A DNA stretch of 64,000 bases from Tamlana flava (GTDB lineage: Bacteria; Bacteroidota; Bacteroidia; Flavobacteriales; Flavobacteriaceae). A program made the translations under genes and the position numbers. The DNA is taken from positions 248,001 to 312,000 of the forward strand of contig NZ_JBGGTX010000004.1 in assembly GCF_041287255.1 (NCBI RefSeq). The letters are read 5' to 3'. A model generated the notes under the pieces. It was not told where the DNA came from. It saw nothing but the letters and a program-made list of their open reading frames with translations, and did not search any database. This document shows, in pieces, positions 62,033-64,000 of this stretch. Numbering within the stretch: position 1 is the first letter of the stretch; the number at the start of each line of letters is the position of its first letter.

Positions 62033-64000
62033 TGGAGTTTAAAAGGGTACATATCGCTCTGTTTTTATTTTTTCTAGCATTATCCTGCAAGCAAGAACAA
62101 AACGCAGATGTGGTTAATTTTCAGCCAACTGAAGTCACTGCAAAGCCATGGGTGTATTGGTATTGGTTAAAAAGTGCCTATTCAAAAGAAGGAATTACTG
62201 CAGATTTGGAAGCTATGAAGCGAGCAGGAATCCAAGGTGCATATTTAATGACCATAAAAGGACCAGGTGATGAGCCATTGATGAATCCTCCCATAGTTCA
62301 ATTGAGTAGGGAATTTTGGGAATTGGTGCATTGGGCATTAACCGAAGCCGATAGATTGGGGCTAAAGATAGCGTTTCATCCAGCTGATGGTTTCGCCGTG
62401 GCAGGTGGCCCATGGATAACTCCACAACTGTCCATGCAAAAAGTGGTATGGGCTGATACAATTGTGCATCATTCTGAGTTAAAAAAGCTAAAGTTGTCAA
62501 TTCCAATTCATTACAAAAACTATTATAAAGACATTGCAACCTTCGCTATTCCTGTTAAAGAACCTTTTAAAACCTCTATAGAACTTCAGCCAAAAGTAAC
62601 GACATCCAATGGTGAATATGCCAATTTTTTAACAGATGATTCAAAAGAGGAAACTCAGTTAAGAATGTCCGAACCGGGCTATATTCAATATGAATTCAAA
62701 ATCCCTTTTCATTGTAAATCCGTTCAAATTGAAACCAAGGGGAATAATTATCAAGCACATCGTTTGCTTGTTGAAGTTAGTGATAATGGTGATAATTTCA
62801 AAGCTCTTGGAAGATTGGAAACACCGCGTTCGGGTTGGCAAGACACAGATGCTTTTTACACGCATAGTTTGACGGCAACCGCCAAATATTTCCGATTTGT
62901 TTACAATCCAGAAGGCTCCGAACCTGGTGCCGAAGATATTGATATGGCCAAGTGGAATTCACCATTTAAAGTCACCAAAATTATCCTTTCTGAAGAACCT
63001 AAAATTGATAACTATCAAGGAAAGTCTGGTGTTGTTTGGCGTATTAGTTCCAGAAATACCGAAAGCCAAATTCCGAATTCAGATTGTGTAAAAATGGAAC
63101 AAATAGTGAATATTTCGATATTTGTCGATGCCGATGGTAATCTAAATTGGGAAGCGCCCCAAGGCAATTGGCGTATCATTCGTTTTGGGCATACATCAAC
63201 AGGGCATGAAAATGCCACAGCTGGAGGCGGACGAGGTTTAGAAGTAGATAAATTCAATAAAGATGCTATTCGTTTTCAGTTAAACCATTGGTATGGTGAA
63301 ATGCGTCGAGTTGCAGGCGAAGAATTAGCGGCGAAAGTAGTTGAGATTCTTCATATGGATAGTTGGGAATGTGGTAGCCAGAATTGGTCGCCCCTGTTTA
63401 GAGAGGAATTCAAAAACCGCCGGGGTTACGACATTATGCCTTACTTGCCTCTTATGGCGGGAATTCCATTGGATAATATTGAAAAATCTGAGGAGATTCT
63501 GTATGATGTTAGAAAAACGATAGCCGAATTGGTCGCCGATAATTTTTTCGGTACATTGAAAGAGGAAGCCGTAAAAACAGGTGTGAAGTTCAGTACCGAA
63601 AATGTGGCACCAACTATGACTAGTGATGGTTTGCTGCATTTTAAATATGTAGATTACCCGAGTGGTGAATTTTGGTTTAGAAGCCCAACGCACGATAAAT
63701 CCAATGATATGTTGGATGCCATTAATGGCGGACACATCTATGGAAAAGATATTATTCAAGCTGAGGCGTTTACCCAACTTCGCATGGATTGGGATGAGCA
63801 TCCCGGGATTTTAAAAACCATGGCGGATAGAAATTATGCTTTGGGCATAAATCGCTTTTTTTATCATGTGTTTGTTCACAATCCGTGGATGGACAGAAAA
63901 CCGGGCATGACTTTAGACCCGATTGGCACCTTTTTTCAGCGCGACCAGACGTGGTGGGAACCGGGCAGCGCCTTTTTCGAGTATTGCAAAAATGTGCAAT
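62032..64000 (+). CDS. GH106 alpha-L-rhamnosidase-like lipoprotein (3' end outside window)
   Basis: The open frame starts at ATG 62032 and runs to the window end (656 codons, no stop). It has a lipoprotein signal (LALSC). The N-terminal GH106 signature is VYWYWLKSAYSKEGI, then LEAMKRAGIQGAYLM, HPADGFAVAGGPWITP, an embedded discoidin-like segment (about 180-320), HMDSWECGSQNW and RDQTWWEPGSAF. These match GH106 rhamnosidases, which usually exceed 1000 residues. It should act outside the cytoplasm, complementing cytoplasmic GH78. Confidence 0.88.
   Translation, partial: MEFKRVHIALFLFFLALSCKQEQNADVVNFQPTEVTAKPWVYWYWLKSAYSKEGITADLEAMKRAGIQGAYLMTIKGPGDEPLMNPPIVQLSREFWELVHWALTEADRLGLKIAFHPADGFAVAGGPWITPQLSMQKVVWADTIVHHSELKKLKLSIPIHYKNYYKDIATFAIPVKEPFKTSIELQPKVTTSNGEYANFLTDDSKEETQLRMSEPGYIQYEFKIPFHCKSVQIETKGNNYQAHRLLVEVSDNGDNFKALGRLETPRSGWQDTDAFYTHSLTATAKYFRFVYNPEGSEPGAEDIDMAKWNSPFKVTKIILSEEPKIDNYQGKSGVVWRISSRNTESQIPNSDCVKMEQIVNISIFVDADGNLNWEAPQGNWRIIRFGHTSTGHENATAGGGRGLEVDKFNKDAIRFQLNHWYGEMRRVAGEELAAKVVEILHMDSWECGSQNWSPLFREEFKNRRGYDIMPYLPLMAGIPLDNIEKSEEILYDVRKTIAELVADNFFGTLKEEAVKTGVKFSTENVAPTMTSDGLLHFKYVDYPSGEFWFRSPTHDKSNDMLDAINGGHIYGKDIIQAEAFTQLRMDWDEHPGILKTMADRNYALGINRFFYHVFVHNPWMDRKPGMTLDPIGTFFQRDQTWWEPGSAFFEYCKNVQ

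Noticed and set aside
1..64000. CRISPR arrays, insertion sequences, rRNA genes, prophage
   Set aside because: No regularly spaced repeats, transposase, rRNA or phage structural genes were seen on either strand.

Overview
The window is AT-rich, gene-dense chromosomal DNA from a member of the Flavobacteriaceae (Bacteroidota), probably marine or alga-associated. Evidence for this is a PorV/PorQ-family outer-membrane protein, a type IX secretion C-terminal sorting domain on a sugar dehydrogenase, Bacteroidota-style promoters (TTG, about 20 nt, TAnnTTTG), a cyclophilin-FKBP fusion known from Flavobacterium, and a large polysaccharide-degradation cluster.

Region 1 (1-4 kb) is the tail of an exopolysaccharide cluster: a GT4 glycosyltransferase (cut by the window start), a Wzy/WaaL-like polymerase and a polyprenyl glycosylphosphotransferase. 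Region 2 (4-20.5 kb) is mostly core genes: DUF4105, PorV/PorQ, pssA, TerC, a secreted PQQ-type sugar dehydrogenase, the kdsD-tatC-CMD-lptB operon, recQ, the dual immunophilin, an NlpC/P60 hydrolase, a thiolase, a 7TM-HD phosphohydrolase, tRNA-Ser(GCT) and tRNA-Pro(TGG).

Region 3 (20.5-40.45 kb) is the most striking part. It is a 20-kb stress/dormancy-type island: a PNPOx-fold protein, CbpA-CbpM chaperone with MscS and a CDP-alcohol phosphatidyltransferase, a TerB-like/thioredoxin/DeoD/ABC-exporter operon, a LOV-type sensor histidine kinase, a response regulator fused to a Crp-type DNA-binding module, five tandem-domain universal stress proteins, an ATP-cone/endonuclease protein, a beta-CASP RNase, Hsp20 and two unknowns. 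Seven TGA-N6-TCA dyads lie in front of all eight transcription units. In every case exactly 23 nt separate the dyad from the TA of a TAnnTTT(G/A)-like -7 element, the geometry of a class II CRP/FNR promoter. One dyad serves two divergent promoters. The REC-Crp fusion encoded inside the island is the obvious candidate regulator. In content the island resembles the mycobacterial DosR dormancy regulon, but with an unrelated regulator.

Region 4 (40.5-64 kb) is a carbohydrate utilisation locus. A divergent AraC-type regulator precedes an oxidoreductase, a secreted beta-helix protein fused to a rhamnose-mutarotase-like domain, GH31, a PhyH-type dioxygenase, an SSS symporter, a TIM-barrel isomerase, an MFS transporter, GH78, GH2, a beta-propeller glycosidase, a second GH2 and the start of a GH106 that runs off the end. 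Two rhamnosidase families plus a mutarotase-like domain point to a rhamnose-containing glycan. No SusC/SusD pair and no sulfatase is visible in the window. No insertion sequence, integrase, CRISPR array or rRNA was found, and no gene-free stretch exceeds 300 bp.
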